This document shows, piece after piece, positions 1 to 9,680 of a stretch of 64,000 nucleotides of DNA. The first letter of the stretch is position 1. Each line of letters starts with the position of its first letter. Under the pieces are notes generated by a model, which did not search any database, was not told where the DNA came from, and saw only the letters and a program-made list of their open reading frames with translations. The translations under genes and the position numbers were made by a program. Source of the stretch: Pseudomonas entomophila (lineage in GTDB: Bacteria; Pseudomonadota; Gammaproteobacteria; Pseudomonadales; Pseudomonadaceae); contig NZ_JARPQB010000023.1 in assembly GCF_029478665.1 (NCBI RefSeq), forward strand, positions 62,001 to 126,000, in the 5' to 3' direction.

Positions 1-1432
1 AGCACAGCCCCAGCGCCAGCGCCGCCTTGCCGGCCTCGCGCTCGCTTTGGGCGAACTTGCGCCGGGCCAGGAAGGTGGCGATGCCCAGACCGATCGGCGG
101 CACCATGCCGGCGGCCATGGTGGCGGCCATCGGCGCGTAGCTGGACGAGGCCAGCAGCCCCACCGAGAACGCGTAGGCCGCCTTGTTGATCGGCCCACCG
201 AGGTCGACACACATCATGCCGCCCAGCAACAGCCCGAGCAGGATGGCGTTGGTGGTGCCCATGCTGTCGAGAAACTGCGTGAGCCCTTCGAGCATCGCCG
301 CCACCGGCTGGCCGACCACGTAGATCATCACCAGGCCGGTGAACAGGCTGGCCAGCAGCGGGATGATCAGGATCGGCTTGAGCGCCTCCAGGCTCGATGG
401 CAGGCGCACCCAGCGGGCGATGGCCTTGGCACTGTAGCCGGCGAGAAAACCGGCGACGATGCCGCCGATGAAGCCCGCGCCCAGGGTGCCGGCCAGCAGG
501 CCGCCGATCATGCCCGGGGCCAAACCCGGGCGGTCGGCGATGGACCAGGCGATATAACCCGCCAGCAACGGCACCATCAGCTTGAATGCCGCTTCGCCAC
601 CGATCTGCATCAGTGCGGCGGGCAAGGTGCCGGCCTCTTTGTAGGCCTCGATGCCGAACACGAATGACAGCGCGATCAGCAGGCCACCCGCCACCACCAT
701 CGGCAGCATGAACGACACACCGGTCAGCAGGTGCTTGTAGATGCCGGTCTTCTCGGCCTTTTGCGGGGCACTGGCAGCGCTGCTCTCGGCCTTGGCCTGG
801 TTCAGCGCATTGTCCAGGGTGGCGCGGGCCTGCTTGAGGGCGATGCCGGTGCCACAGCGGTAGATGCGCTTGCCGGCGAAGCGGGCCGTGGGCACCTCGA
901 TATCGGCGGCCAGCAGCACCACGTCGGCTTCAGCGATGGCTTCGCTGGACAAGGGATTGCGCGCTCCAACCGAGCCCTGGGTCTCGACGGTGAGCTGGTA
1001 GCCCAGCGCCTGGGCGGCCTGCTGCAGGGCCTCGGCGGCCATGAAGGTGTGCGCCACGCCCGTGGGGCAGGCGGTCACCGCGACGATCTTCACCGCAGCA
1101 TTGGCCACGGCCGGGGCCACATCCTGAACCTGTGCCTTGGCCGCCGCCTCGTCGAGGAAACCTTCGCGGTCCGCCAGGGCCTGGGCCGGTGTGCTCTGGT
1201 ACAGGCGTTTGCCGGCAAAACGTGCCAGATCGATCGGACCGGTGCTGACCACCAGCACCCAGTCGGCCTCGGCGATCTGCGCCGGGGTCAGGCGGCGCTC
1301 GGGGTGGTCGGCGTCCTGCACTTCGACGCTGGTGCTCCAGCCGCGGCGCTGGGCGGCAGCAGCCAGCAGGCGCGCGCTGAGCACGCTGGAGACCTGGCCG
1401 TTGGGGCAGGCAGTGACAATGGCGATATTCAT
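1..1432 (-). CDS. fruA: Fructose PTS permease EIIB'BC, 3' end outside window
   Basis: Fructose-specific phosphotransferase permease: it takes up fructose through the inner membrane and phosphorylates it to fructose 1-phosphate. About 477 codons are present and the C-terminal part of the IIC domain runs off the left edge. Reading from the start there is a degenerate IIB' domain with a TACPNG motif, then a IIB domain whose TACPTGVAHTFMAA loop carries the phosphorylated Cys, then a chain of hydrophobic IIC segments including GGLLIALSFVFG. The ATG at 1432 shares one base with the fruK stop (TGATG), so the two are translationally coupled. It is the last gene of fruBKA, under the Cra site near 5362. 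The family call is certain; only the C-terminus is unseen. Confidence 0.96.
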   Translation of the reverse strand, partial: MNIAIVTACPNGQVSSVLSARLLAAAAQRRGWSTSVEVQDADHPERRLTPAQIAEADWVLVVSTGPIDLARFAGKRLYQSTPAQALADREGFLDEAAAKAQVQDVAPAVANAAVKIVAVTACPTGVAHTFMAAEALQQAAQALGYQLTVETQGSVGARNPLSSEAIAEADVVLLAADIEVPTARFAGKRIYRCGTGIALKQARATLDNALNQAKAESSAASAPQKAEKTGIYKHLLTGVSFMLPMVVAGGLLIALSFVFGIEAYKEAGTLPAALMQIGGEAAFKLMVPLLAGYIAWSIADRPGLAPGMIGGLLAGTLGAGFIGGIVAGFLAGYSAKAIARWVRLPSSLEALKPILIIPLLASLFTGLVMIYVVGQPVAAMLEGLTQFLDSMGTTNAILLGLLLGGMMCVDLGGPINKAAYAFSVGLLASSSYAPMAATMAAGMVPPIGLGIATFLARRKFAQSEREAGKAALALGLC

Positions 1433-2379
1433 CAGCAGCCCTCTTCCTGTTGTTCTGTCAGCTGTACCCCGGCTTGCAACCGCGCCAGCTGGTCACGATC
1501 GTTGATGCCGAAACCCACCTGGGTCACCGCCTGGGCGGCGATGGCCGTGGCGCGGCGCAAGGTATCTACAACGGGCTCGCGTTGCAGCAGGCCATGGACC
1601 ATCCCGGCCACCAGCGAGTCGCCCGCGCCCACGGTGCTGGCGATGCTCACCTGAGGGGGTTGGGCGTGCAGCGCCAGGCCACTGGCGAACCAGTTCACGC
1701 CCTGCTCGCCCTGGGACACCACGACATGCTCGATGCCAGTGGCCAGCAACTGCTGGGCGGCGGCGCGCTGTTCGGCCAGGGTGTTCACCCGCAGCCCCAA
1801 CACCTCACCCAGTTCTTCGGTGTTCGGCTTCACCAGCCACGGCATCGCCTGCAAGCCGGCACGCAGCGCTTCGCCGCTGCTGTCCAGCGCCACCTTCAGG
1901 CCTTGGGCCTTGAGGGTATCCAGCAGTGCGCGCAGCCACTGCGGGCTGATGCCGCGCGGCAGGCTGCCGGCCACCACCACCGCGTCATGGCCGGGCGCGA
2001 CCTGCGCCAGCTTGCCCAGCAGCTCCGCCTGGGCGGCTTCGTCTACCTGAGGGCCCTGGCCGTTGATGTCGGTGACCCGGCCGTCGGCTTCCACCAGTTT
2101 GATGTTGCTGCGGGTCTCGCCCGGCACGCGCACGAAGCAATCGGTGAAACCGCGTCGCTCGATCAGCGCCTCGAAGGGTTGCAGGTTGTCGCGGCCCAGA
2201 AAGCCGCCGACGGTGACGTCGTGCCCCAGGTCGGCCAGCACCTGGGCGACGTTCAAGCCCTTGCCGGCGGCATGGCTGTGCTGGGCCTGGCTGCGGTTGA
2301 CCTGGCCGGGGCGCAGGTGGTCGAGGCCGACGGTGATGTCCAGCGCGGGGTTGAGGGTAAGGGTGAGGATCTTGGCCAT
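1432..2379 (-). CDS. fruK: 1-phosphofructokinase
   Basis: Phosphorylates fructose 1-phosphate with ATP to fructose 1,6-bisphosphate in the cytoplasm, the step after PTS uptake. The 315 residues are normal for the family. PfkB-fold marks are the N-terminal TLNPALDITV, the AAGKGLNVA substrate-binding stretch and the C-terminal GAGDSLVAGM signature with the catalytic Asp. The gene starts 1 bp after the fruB stop and overlaps the fruA start by one base, so it is the middle gene of a tightly coupled operon. The order fruB-fruK-fruA is the usual Pseudomonas one. Confidence 0.96.
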   Translation of the reverse strand: MAKILTLTLNPALDITVGLDHLRPGQVNRSQAQHSHAAGKGLNVAQVLADLGHDVTVGGFLGRDNLQPFEALIERRGFTDCFVRVPGETRSNIKLVEADGRVTDINGQGPQVDEAAQAELLGKLAQVAPGHDAVVVAGSLPRGISPQWLRALLDTLKAQGLKVALDSSGEALRAGLQAMPWLVKPNTEELGEVLGLRVNTLAEQRAAAQQLLATGIEHVVVSQGEQGVNWFASGLALHAQPPQVSIASTVGAGDSLVAGMVHGLLQREPVVDTLRRATAIAAQAVTQVGFGINDRDQLARLQAGVQLTEQQEEGC

Positions 2380-2380
2380 C

Positions 2381-5233
2381 TCAGTAACGCTCCACCAGCG
2401 CCCGGACTGCTTCGGCGCTGTCTTGTTGCAGGGCCTCGCGCGCCAGGGCGCGGGCCGTCGAATGGTCGGCCTGGCGCACCAGGGCCTTGACTTCAGGGAT
2501 GCTGCGGGCAGACACGCTCAGCTCGTCCACCTCCAGGCCCAGCAGCACGGCGACCGCCTGCGGGTCGGCCGCCAGCTCGCCGCACACGCCCACCCACTTG
2601 CCCTGGGCATGGGCGGCGCGCACGGTCATGTCGATCAGGTTGAGCACCGCCGGGTGCAGGCCGTCGGCCTGGGCCGACAGGCTCGGGTGGCCACGGTCGA
2701 TGGCCAGGGTGTACTGGGTGAGGTCGTTGGTGCCGATGCTGAAGAAGTCCACTTCGCGGGCCAGTTGCGGCGCCAGCAAGGCCGCCGAGGGCACCTCGAC
2801 CATGATGCCGACCTGCAGGTCGCTGACCGGGATCTCCTGGCGCAGGCGCTCGACCATGGCCTTGGCCGCGCGCCACTCGTGGACCTGGCCGACCATGGGG
2901 AACATGATCCGCAGTGGCCGGTTGTCGGCGGCGCGCAGCAGGGCGCGCAACTGGTCCTCCATCACCTGGGGCCGTTGCAGGGTCAGGCGCACGCCGCGCA
3001 CGCCAAGGAACGGGTTGTCCTCCGCCGCGATGGGCCAGTAGGGCAAGGGTTTGTCGCCGCCCACATCGAGGGTGCGCACCACCAGCGGTCGACCGGCCAG
3101 GCCATCGAGCACGCGGCGGTACTCGGCTTCTTGCGTGGCCACGTCGGGCGCCTGGGGGTGGGCCATGAAGATCAGTTCGGTGCGCAGCAGGCCGACGCCT
3201 TCGGCGCCCTGCTCCACCACCTTGTCGATACCGCTGCTTTCGCCGATGTTGGCCACCACTTCCACGCGGTGGCCATCACGGGTGACCGCCGGCTCGTGGC
3301 GATTGGCCCAGGCGGCTTGCAGGCGCTGCTCGCGGGCATCGCGCTCGGCCAGGGCCCGCTGCAGTTCATCGGCAGGCGGTGCGACCACCACCCGGCCACG
3401 TTGGCCGTCGAGCAACAGGGGGGTGCCGCTGTCCAGCAACAGGACCGCCGCGCCGGCCCCCACCACGGCCGGGATGCCCAAGGCGCGGGCGACGATGGCG
3501 CTGTGGGCGGTGGCGCCGCCCTGGGCGGTGAGGATGCCGGCGACCCGGGCCGGGTCCAGGCGCGCCACATCCGATGGGCCGACTTCGGCCATCACCAGCA
3601 CGTAGGGTTGTTCAGGCGCCAGGACGTCCTGCACGCCGCACAGCTGCGCCAGCACCCGGCGGCCGATATCGCGCAGGTCGGCGGCGCGCTCGGCTAGCAG
3701 GGTATCGTGCAGCGCCTCCTGCTGGCGCGCGGCGGCTTCGATCACCGCCATCCAGGCCGCGGCGGCACTCTCGCCCTGGGCCAGGCGCGACTCGACTTCG
3801 TCGGTCAGCGCCGGGTCGGCGAGCATTTCCTGGTGGGTGACGAAGATTTCGCCGATGGCCTTGTCGCTGCGCTGTACCAGCGCTTGAAGGTCGCCGTGCA
3901 CGGCTTCGATGGCTTGGCGCAGCTTCAGGCGTTCCTGCGCGGTGGATTCGCCGCGCAGTGGATAGTCGATCTCACGCTCGACACAGATGTGGGCCGGGCC
4001 GCTGGCGATGCCCGGCGAGGCGGCGACACCTTGAAGGTGGCTGCCTGGAGTCGGAGCCTGAAGCGCTTCGGCCGCTGGCTCGGCTATCGGCGGCGCGACC
4101 TCCGGCAGAGGTTCGACCTCCTCGCCCAAGCCTTGCTCGATGGCCGCCAGCAATACCGGCAGGGCATCGGCGGCGACGGCCGGCTCGGCGATCAGCTCCA
4201 GCGTCTGGCCACGGCGCGCCCCCAGGCTGAGCAGCTTGCTCAGGCTCTTCACCGATACCGCGGGCTGGGCACTGTCGAGCAGGCGCACCCGCACTTCGCC
4301 CTCGAAGCCCTTGGCCAGTTGCGCCAGCACCTTGGCCGGGCGCGCATGCAGGCCGTGGGGGTTGGCCAGCACCACACGGGCACTGGGCCAGTCGGCGGGC
4401 GCCTCGCCACCGAGCACTTCGAGCACGGCGCGGCTGCTGGTGGCCAGGTAGAGCGTCTGCCCACGGCCCTCGATCAGCACTTCGCACAGGCGCTCGAGCA
4501 GCGCTTCGTGAGCGGCGCCGAGGCTGGCCAGGCAGAACAGGCCATTGAGCGGCTGGTCGCGGTAACGCAATGGTTGCTGTGGGGTGATGAAGGCCAGGCC
4601 CGGTTGCCGCACCTGGCGCTCGCTGTGCAGCCACCACAGGCCCTCGCCCAATGGCAGTGGTTCGGCTTGTTGCAGCACGGCGGCAAAACCGCTGTCGGCG
4701 CACCCGGCGCGTTGCAACAGGCGGGCGCCGCGCCAGGCCAGCTCGTCGAAGTCCTCGGCTGCAAGGCCCAGGCCGACCAGTTGCGCGTCCAGCGCCAGCT
4801 CGCGGGGGGCGCCTTGCAGCAGCTTGAGCAGCGCCTCGGCGGAGCTGGACCGGCGCAAGGCCTCGGCCAGGTCGGTTTCGCCCAGGGCGCGGGTCAACAG
4901 TTGCAGGAGGCGCAGGTGCTCATCGGAACGCGCGGCGATGGCGATGGCGAGGTAGACGATCTGGCCGTCGCCCCAGTCCACGCCCTCGGGAAACTGCATC
5001 AGGCGCACGCCGGTGGCGAATACCTGGTCGCGGGTCTGCGGCGTGCCATGGGGGATGGCAATGCCCTGGCCGAGGAAGGTCGAGCCCTGCGCCTCACGGG
5101 CGCGCAGCCCTTCGAGGTAGCCCTCGGCCACCAGCCCATCGGCCACCAGCCGCCCGGCCAGCAAGGCCAGTGCCTCACTTTTGTCGGCGGCCTTCTGGCC
5201 CATGGCAATCTGCTCCACGGCAAGCTCGAGCAT
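2381..5233 (-). CDS. fruB: Fused PTS protein EIIA(Fru)-HPr-EI
   Basis: Carries the whole soluble phosphorelay for fructose uptake: EI takes phosphate from PEP and passes it through HPr and EIIA to FruA. The product is 950 aa. Residues about 1-145 are an EIIA domain with the active-site stretch AIPHGT. Residues about 280-370 are HPr with NPHGLHARPAKVLAQ, including the phosphorylated His. From about 400 to the end is EI with GGATAHSAIVARALGIPAVVG, the LLRTELIFM motif and the SIGTNDLTQY region. I chose the ATG at 5233 because AAGGAGAAGG lies just upstream; an in-frame ATG at 5296 has no such site and would add 21 unlikely residues. It is the first gene of fruBKA, divergent from cra. Confidence 0.96.
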   Translation of the reverse strand: MLELAVEQIAMGQKAADKSEALALLAGRLVADGLVAEGYLEGLRAREAQGSTFLGQGIAIPHGTPQTRDQVFATGVRLMQFPEGVDWGDGQIVYLAIAIAARSDEHLRLLQLLTRALGETDLAEALRRSSSAEALLKLLQGAPRELALDAQLVGLGLAAEDFDELAWRGARLLQRAGCADSGFAAVLQQAEPLPLGEGLWWLHSERQVRQPGLAFITPQQPLRYRDQPLNGLFCLASLGAAHEALLERLCEVLIEGRGQTLYLATSSRAVLEVLGGEAPADWPSARVVLANPHGLHARPAKVLAQLAKGFEGEVRVRLLDSAQPAVSVKSLSKLLSLGARRGQTLELIAEPAVAADALPVLLAAIEQGLGEEVEPLPEVAPPIAEPAAEALQAPTPGSHLQGVAASPGIASGPAHICVEREIDYPLRGESTAQERLKLRQAIEAVHGDLQALVQRSDKAIGEIFVTHQEMLADPALTDEVESRLAQGESAAAAWMAVIEAAARQQEALHDTLLAERAADLRDIGRRVLAQLCGVQDVLAPEQPYVLVMAEVGPSDVARLDPARVAGILTAQGGATAHSAIVARALGIPAVVGAGAAVLLLDSGTPLLLDGQRGRVVVAPPADELQRALAERDAREQRLQAAWANRHEPAVTRDGHRVEVVANIGESSGIDKVVEQGAEGVGLLRTELIFMAHPQAPDVATQEAEYRRVLDGLAGRPLVVRTLDVGGDKPLPYWPIAAEDNPFLGVRGVRLTLQRPQVMEDQLRALLRAADNRPLRIMFPMVGQVHEWRAAKAMVERLRQEIPVSDLQVGIMVEVPSAALLAPQLAREVDFFSIGTNDLTQYTLAIDRGHPSLSAQADGLHPAVLNLIDMTVRAAHAQGKWVGVCGELAADPQAVAVLLGLEVDELSVSARSIPEVKALVRQADHSTARALAREALQQDSAEAVRALVERY

Positions 5234-5361
5234 GACCTTCTCCTTTTGCGGCGCCCACGTCGGCGACCCAGGTATTGTTGTGAATTTGGCGGCCAAATAC
5301 CGCTCGAACGATCAGCATGGCGGGCAGACAACTGGTTTCTCGGCAGAAAAATTTCCAATGC

Positions 5362-5373
5362 TGAATCGTTTAA
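5362..5373. promoter_or_regulatory. Cra (FruR) operator
   Basis: The 12-mer TGAATCGTTTAA, TTAAACGATTCA on the other strand, matches the enterobacterial Cra consensus TGAAWCSNTT and closely resembles the P. putida Cra site TTAAACGTTTCA as I recall it. It lies in the 296-bp gap between divergent fruB and cra, 129 bp upstream of the fruB start and 157 bp upstream of the cra start. One operator could therefore serve both promoters. In the known system Cra represses fruBKA and fructose 1-phosphate releases it. Confidence 0.8.
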
Positions 5374-5529
5374 TCTGACCAAGTGGCCACGTTACTCGAT
5401 AATCTTCCGACGAAAAAGCCCCATCCTGTCGGACAATTGCGACAATGGTCGTCTGCGCGCGGGCCTGCCGATGGGTGACACTACCCGGTCAGGCAAGCAG
5501 TCAGCCCCGGAAATAACAAGGAAAATTCG

Positions 5530-6525
5530 GTGAAACTCAGCGATATCGCCCGTCTGGCCGGTGTGTCCGTGACCACCGCCAGCTACGTCATCAATGGCAA
5601 GGCCGAACAGCAGCGCATCAGCAACAGCACCGTCGAGCGCGTGCGCGCGGTGGTCGAGGCCCATGGCTTCACCCCCAACCCCCAGGCCGCCGGCCTGCGC
5701 AGCCGGCACACGCGCACACTGGGCTTCATTCTCCCGGATCTGGAGAACCCCAGCTACGCCCGCATCGCCAAGCAACTGGAACAAGGGGCCCGGGCCCGTG
5801 GCTACCAGTTGCTGATCGCCAGCAGCGACGACCAGCCCGACAGCGAGCGCCAGCTGCAGCAGCTGTTCCGCGCGCGCCGCTGCGACGCGCTGTTCGTCGC
5901 CAGCTGCTTGCCGCCAGAAGACGACAGCTACCGCGAGTTGCAGGCCAAGGGCCTGCCGGTGATCGCCATCGACCGGCGCCTGGACCCGGCACACTTCTGT
6001 TCGGTGATCAGCGACGACCGCGACGCCAGCCGCCAACTGGCCCAGAGCCTGTTGAGCAGCCACCCGCGCAGCATCGCCCTGATCGGCGCGCGCCCTGAGC
6101 TGTCGGTCAGCCAGGCCCGCGCCGGGGGCTTCGAAGAGGCCCTGCAAGGCTTTGCCGGTGACGTGCGTCGCTACCAGGGCGAAGCGTTCAGCCGCGAATG
6201 CGGCCAGCGCCTGATGCAGCAGCTGATCGACGAGCTGGGTGGCCTGCCGGATGCCCTGGTAACCACCTCCTATGTGCTGCTGCAAGGGGTGTTCGACACG
6301 CTCCAGGCGCGCCCGGCCGATTCGCGCCAGCTGCAGCTGGGCACCTTCGGCGACAATCAACTGCTCGATTTCCTGCCACTGCCGGTCAACGCCATGGCCC
6401 AGCAGCACGGCCTGATCGCCGCCACCGCGCTGGAGCTGGCGCTGGCCGCCATCGAGGACAAGCGCTACGAACCCGGCGTGCACGCCATCGGCCGCACCTT
6501 CAAGCAACGTATCGCCCTGGCCTGA
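5530..6525 (+). CDS. cra: Catabolite repressor-activator, LacI family
   Basis: DNA-binding regulator of the fructose PTS operon, released by fructose 1-phosphate in the P. putida system. It has 331 aa, normal for FruR/Cra. The LacI helix-turn-helix is at the extreme N-terminus (MKLSDIARLAGVSVTTASYV), followed by the hinge (PNPQAAGLRS) and a periplasmic-binding-protein-like effector domain. Translation starts at GTG, with AAGGAA about 5 bases upstream. It is divergent from fruBKA with an operator between them. The next gene starts 2 bp after its stop. Confidence 0.95.
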   Translation: MKLSDIARLAGVSVTTASYVINGKAEQQRISNSTVERVRAVVEAHGFTPNPQAAGLRSRHTRTLGFILPDLENPSYARIAKQLEQGARARGYQLLIASSDDQPDSERQLQQLFRARRCDALFVASCLPPEDDSYRELQAKGLPVIAIDRRLDPAHFCSVISDDRDASRQLAQSLLSSHPRSIALIGARPELSVSQARAGGFEEALQGFAGDVRRYQGEAFSRECGQRLMQQLIDELGGLPDALVTTSYVLLQGVFDTLQARPADSRQLQLGTFGDNQLLDFLPLPVNAMAQQHGLIAATALELALAAIEDKRYEPGVHAIGRTFKQRIALA

Positions 6526-6527
6526 GC

Positions 6528-7304
6528 ATGCGCCTGATCGACACCCACACGCACCTGGACTTCCCCGACTTCGATGCCGACCGCGAACAGTTGCTGGCCA
6601 ACGCGGCGGCGCGCGGCGTAGAGCGAGTGGTGGTGCTGGGGGTGTACCAGGAGAACTTCCAGCGGGTGTGGGACCTGGCCTGTCGCGACCAGCGTGTCTA
6701 CGCCGCGCTGGGGCTGCACCCGATCTACCTCGACCAGCATCGCCCCGAGCACCTGGTGCAGTTGCGCGAGTGGCTGGAGCACCTGCACGGTGATCCACGC
6801 CTGTGCGCAGTGGGCGAGTTCGGCCTGGACTTCTACCTGCCGGAACTGGACCCGGCGCGCCAGCAGGCGCTGTTCGAGGCCCAACTGCAACTGGCCTGCG
6901 ACTTCGCCCTGCCCTCGCTGCTGCACGTGCGCCGCAGCCATGCCCAGGTGATCGCCACGCTCAAGCGCTACAAACCGGCGCGGGCGGGGATCATCCATGC
7001 CTTTGCCGGCAGCTATGAAGAGGCGCGGGAATACATCAGGCTCGGTTTCAAGCTGGGGCTCGGCGGCGCCGCCACCTGGCCCCAGGCACTGCGCCTGCGC
7101 AAGACCCTGCCGCGCTTGCCGCTGGAGAGCGTGGTGCTGGAGACCGACGCACCGGACATGGCGCCGGCGATGTTCCCCGGGCAGCGCAACAGCCCGGAGC
7201 ATCTGCCGGAGATTGCCGGGGCGCTGGCGGAGGTGATGGGGATCGAGCTCGATGCACTGGCTGAGGCCAGCAGCCGCAATGCCTGCGAAGTGTTTGGCTG
7301 GTAG
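6528..7304 (+). CDS. TatD-family metal-dependent hydrolase
   Basis: TatD/YcfH-type amidohydrolase-fold enzyme; family members are Mg2+-dependent DNases or phosphoesterases, and the substrate here cannot be told. It has 258 aa. Metal-binding marks are the N-terminal DTHTHLDF, the GEFGLDFY Glu motif, a His in LLHVRRSH, a His in IIHAFAGS, and ETDAPDMAP near the end. I chose the ATG at 6528, 2 bp after the cra stop, because DTHTH must lie near the N-terminus. It is probably co-transcribed with cra, although no link to sugar metabolism is evident. Confidence 0.9.
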   Translation: MRLIDTHTHLDFPDFDADREQLLANAAARGVERVVVLGVYQENFQRVWDLACRDQRVYAALGLHPIYLDQHRPEHLVQLREWLEHLHGDPRLCAVGEFGLDFYLPELDPARQQALFEAQLQLACDFALPSLLHVRRSHAQVIATLKRYKPARAGIIHAFAGSYEEAREYIRLGFKLGLGGAATWPQALRLRKTLPRLPLESVVLETDAPDMAPAMFPGQRNSPEHLPEIAGALAEVMGIELDALAEASSRNACEVFGW

Positions 7305-7311
7305 ACCAACG

Positions 7312-7442
7312 CGACCCCTGTAGGAGCGGCCTTGCGCCGCGAAAGGGCCGCAAAGCGGCCCCGGTATTCTGCGTCACGGCAACTGTCACTGGGGCTGCTA
7401 CGCAGCCCATTCGCGGCACAAGGCCGCTCCTACAGGGGTCGA
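7312..7442. repeat. REP inverted pair, class GCGGCC-TTG-CGCCGC
   Basis: Two outward-mirrored REP units in the convergent gap between the TatD gene and the chemoreceptor. The left unit begins CCCCTGTAGGAGCGGCC and the right unit ends GGCCGCTCCTACAGGGG. Secondary hairpins lie between them (GGGCCGCAAAGCGGCCC, GGGGCTGCTACGCAGCCC). It probably also ends transcription of both genes. Confidence 0.9.
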
Positions 7443-7453
7443 GCCGCTGCCGG

Positions 7454-9466
7454 CTAGACCCTGAACGCGCCGATCAGACGCTTGAGTTCCACTACCTGCG
7501 CCGACAGCGCGCGGCTGGCGTCCTCGGTCTGGCAAGCACCCTCGGTGGTGTCCTGGGCCGCGCGGTTGATCGCCACGATGTTCAGGTCGATATCGTGGGC
7601 CACGGCCGTCTGCTGCTCGACGGCAGCGGCAATCTGCTGGTTCTGCTCGACGATCCCACCCACCGCGCCAAGAATATTGCCCAGGGCCTGCTGCACCTGA
7701 CGTGCCTCATCAACCGTGCCAGCGGCCATCTGGTGACTACTGCCCATCACCTTCACCGCCGCCCCGACACCATCGCGCAAACGCTGGATCATCTGCGCGA
7801 TCTCCTCGGTGGAGTCCTGGGTACGCCTGGCCAGGGTCCGCACTTCGTCGGCGACCACGGCGAAGCCCCGGCCCTGCTCGCCGGCCCGGGCGGCCTCGAT
7901 GGCGGCGTTGAGGGCCAGCAGGTTGGTCTGCTCGGCGATGCTGCGGATCACCTCCAGCACACGCCCGATCGCCTGGCTGTCGCCCGCCAGCTGGTTGACC
8001 GCCGCCACGCTCTGGTCGATCTCGCCGGCCAGGCGGGCGATGCTGCCCTGCTGGCTCTCGACCAGGTCGCGGCCGGAGGCGCTTTCATGGTTGACCCGCT
8101 GTGCGCCCTCGGCGGCCAATGCCGCGCTGCGCGCGACCTCCAGTGAAGTGGCGCTCATCTGGTTCATCGCCGTGGCCACCTGCTCGATCTGCTCGCGCTG
8201 GCCACTGACCGCCAGGTTGCTGCGGGCCGACACCGACAGCACCTGGCCGGCCTGTTCCTCGACCGTGGTCACGGTGTGCCCCACCTGCTCGATCAGCCCG
8301 CGGATGCGCCGCACGGTCTCGTTGAAACCGCGACCCAGCTCGCCGAGCTCGTCCTGGCTGCGGGCCTGGAAGCTGACCGTCATGTCGCCGGCCGCCACCT
8401 TGTCCATGGCGCTGCCCAGGTTACCGAGGGTTTCACGGGTGGAAACGTAGAAACCGCTGTAGAGGTAGATGATCAGCACGAACACCGAGGCCAGCGCGAC
8501 CACCAGGCCGATCATGCGCAGACGGTGTTCGCCGAGGCGCTCCTCGAGCTGCCCGTGCAGATGAGTCAGCACCGCGTCGTTGAGGCGGTAGGTCTGGGCC
8601 ATCAGGTCGCTGGTCTGCTGGTAGAAGCCGGCCCACGGCGTGTCCAGGCTTTCAGCGACCACTACCTGATCTTCGAACAGCGTCGACGCCTGCTTGACCG
8701 TGGCCTGGCTGGCCTGGGCAACAGCGGCGAGGTCGGCCTTGGCGGCAGCATCGCTGGCCAGGGCATCGTCAAGGCGAATGGCATAGTCGGCGGACAACCG
8801 CTCCAGGCGCTGCAACAGGTCCTCGAAACGAGCACTGCCGGAGGAGTCCATGAAGCCGCGCCCCAGGGCCACCGCGCCCATCGCCCGGCCCTCGCCCAGC
8901 GCCTGGGTGACCTGCGCGGTGGCGCTGCCGACCAACTCGCCCAACTGGCGCACCGAGGCCTGGCTATCCTGGCTCAGGCCTGCCTGGCTGGCGACCAGCT
9001 TGCCCAGCACCTGGGCCTGGGCCAGCAGCTTGTCGAACAGCGCCACTTTGTTCTGCAGCGACGTCTCGCCACGCGCCTGGGCGAAGGCATCGGCCAGCTC
9101 GCCGCGCTTGGCCTCGAGCACCGGGTCGCTGCCCTTGAGCGCGTCGAGCTGGGCCTGGACCTTGTCCTGCAAGGCGGCGATGCGTGTCTCCACATCACCG
9201 GCCTGGCCCGACTGGCCGAGCACGGCATTGATCTGCAAAAGATTGCCCAGGGTTTCCAGGTCGCCGCGCAGGGCCAGGCTATCGCCCAGCGGCGCCAGGC
9301 CCTGAAGCTCAACGTGGGTGGCATGGAACTGGTTGTAGGCGTCACGCACCAGATAGAAGCTGGTGGCGAACATGGGCAGGAAAAACAGGACGCTGATCAA
9401 GCTGAACTTCATGCCGAAGCTCAGGCGATTCATCAGTGCGATGGCCGGATAGAGCAGCTGCTTCAC
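7454..9466 (-). CDS. Methyl-accepting chemotaxis protein, helical periplasmic sensor
   Basis: Membrane chemoreceptor that would control CheA. It has 670 aa. The first membrane segment is at about 19-42. A mostly helical, Ala/Gln/Leu-rich periplasmic region covers about 43-315, with no Cache or PAS signature I recognise. The second membrane segment is at about 318-340 ([19 protein letters not shown]), then a HAMP domain ([19 protein letters not shown]), then the cytoplasmic coiled coil with the invariant hairpin [20 protein letters not shown]. The C-terminus LIGAFRV lacks the NWETF-type CheR tether. The start at 9466 has GGAGGTGAC close upstream. The ligand is unknown. Confidence 0.93.
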   Translation of the reverse strand: MKQLLYPAIALMNRLSFGMKFSLISVLFFLPMFATSFYLVRDAYNQFHATHVELQGLAPLGDSLALRGDLETLGNLLQINAVLGQSGQAGDVETRIAALQDKVQAQLDALKGSDPVLEAKRGELADAFAQARGETSLQNKVALFDKLLAQAQVLGKLVASQAGLSQDSQASVRQLGELVGSATAQVTQALGEGRAMGAVALGRGFMDSSGSARFEDLLQRLERLSADYAIRLDDALASDAAAKADLAAVAQASQATVKQASTLFEDQVVVAESLDTPWAGFYQQTSDLMAQTYRLNDAVLTHLHGQLEERLGEHRLRMIGLVVALASVFVLIIYLYSGFYVSTRETLGNLGSAMDKVAAGDMTVSFQARSQDELGELGRGFNETVRRIRGLIEQVGHTVTTVEEQAGQVLSVSARSNLAVSGQREQIEQVATAMNQMSATSLEVARSAALAAEGAQRVNHESASGRDLVESQQGSIARLAGEIDQSVAAVNQLAGDSQAIGRVLEVIRSIAEQTNLLALNAAIEAARAGEQGRGFAVVADEVRTLARRTQDSTEEIAQMIQRLRDGVGAAVKVMGSSHQMAAGTVDEARQVQQALGNILGAVGGIVEQNQQIAAAVEQQTAVAHDIDLNIVAINRAAQDTTEGACQTEDASRALSAQVVELKRLIGAFRV

Positions 9467-9579
9467 AGGTCACCTCCTTGAATTCTTGTTGTTCTGCGGG
9501 GTAGCACTAGGCCATCTATAGCCCAAGGCTTTGTATAGCGCAGATTGGAATCAAGGTTTGTAACTTATGGTTAAGTTCG

Positions 9580-9658
9580 CCTGTAGGAGCGGCTTTAGCC
9601 GCGATGCGGTGTGGGCACCCGCTGCGCGGGTGATCGCGGCTGAAGCCGCTCCTACAGG
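9580..9658. repeat. REP inverted pair, class GCGGC-TTTA-GCCGC
   Basis: Left unit CTGTAGGAGCGGCTTTAGCC..., right unit mirrored and ending GCCGCTCCTACAG, with the small hairpin ACCCGCTGCGCGGGT between. It sits in a tandem (- then -) gap between ampE and the chemoreceptor start, one of the few pairs here that are not in a convergent gap. Confidence 0.9.
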
Positions 9659-9680
9659 TGCTCCAGGCGCCGCGACACTC

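Noticed and set aside
5427..5444. TGTCG-N8-CGACA repeat before cra as an operator
   Set aside because: Five-base arms are too short to support without comparison to other strains.
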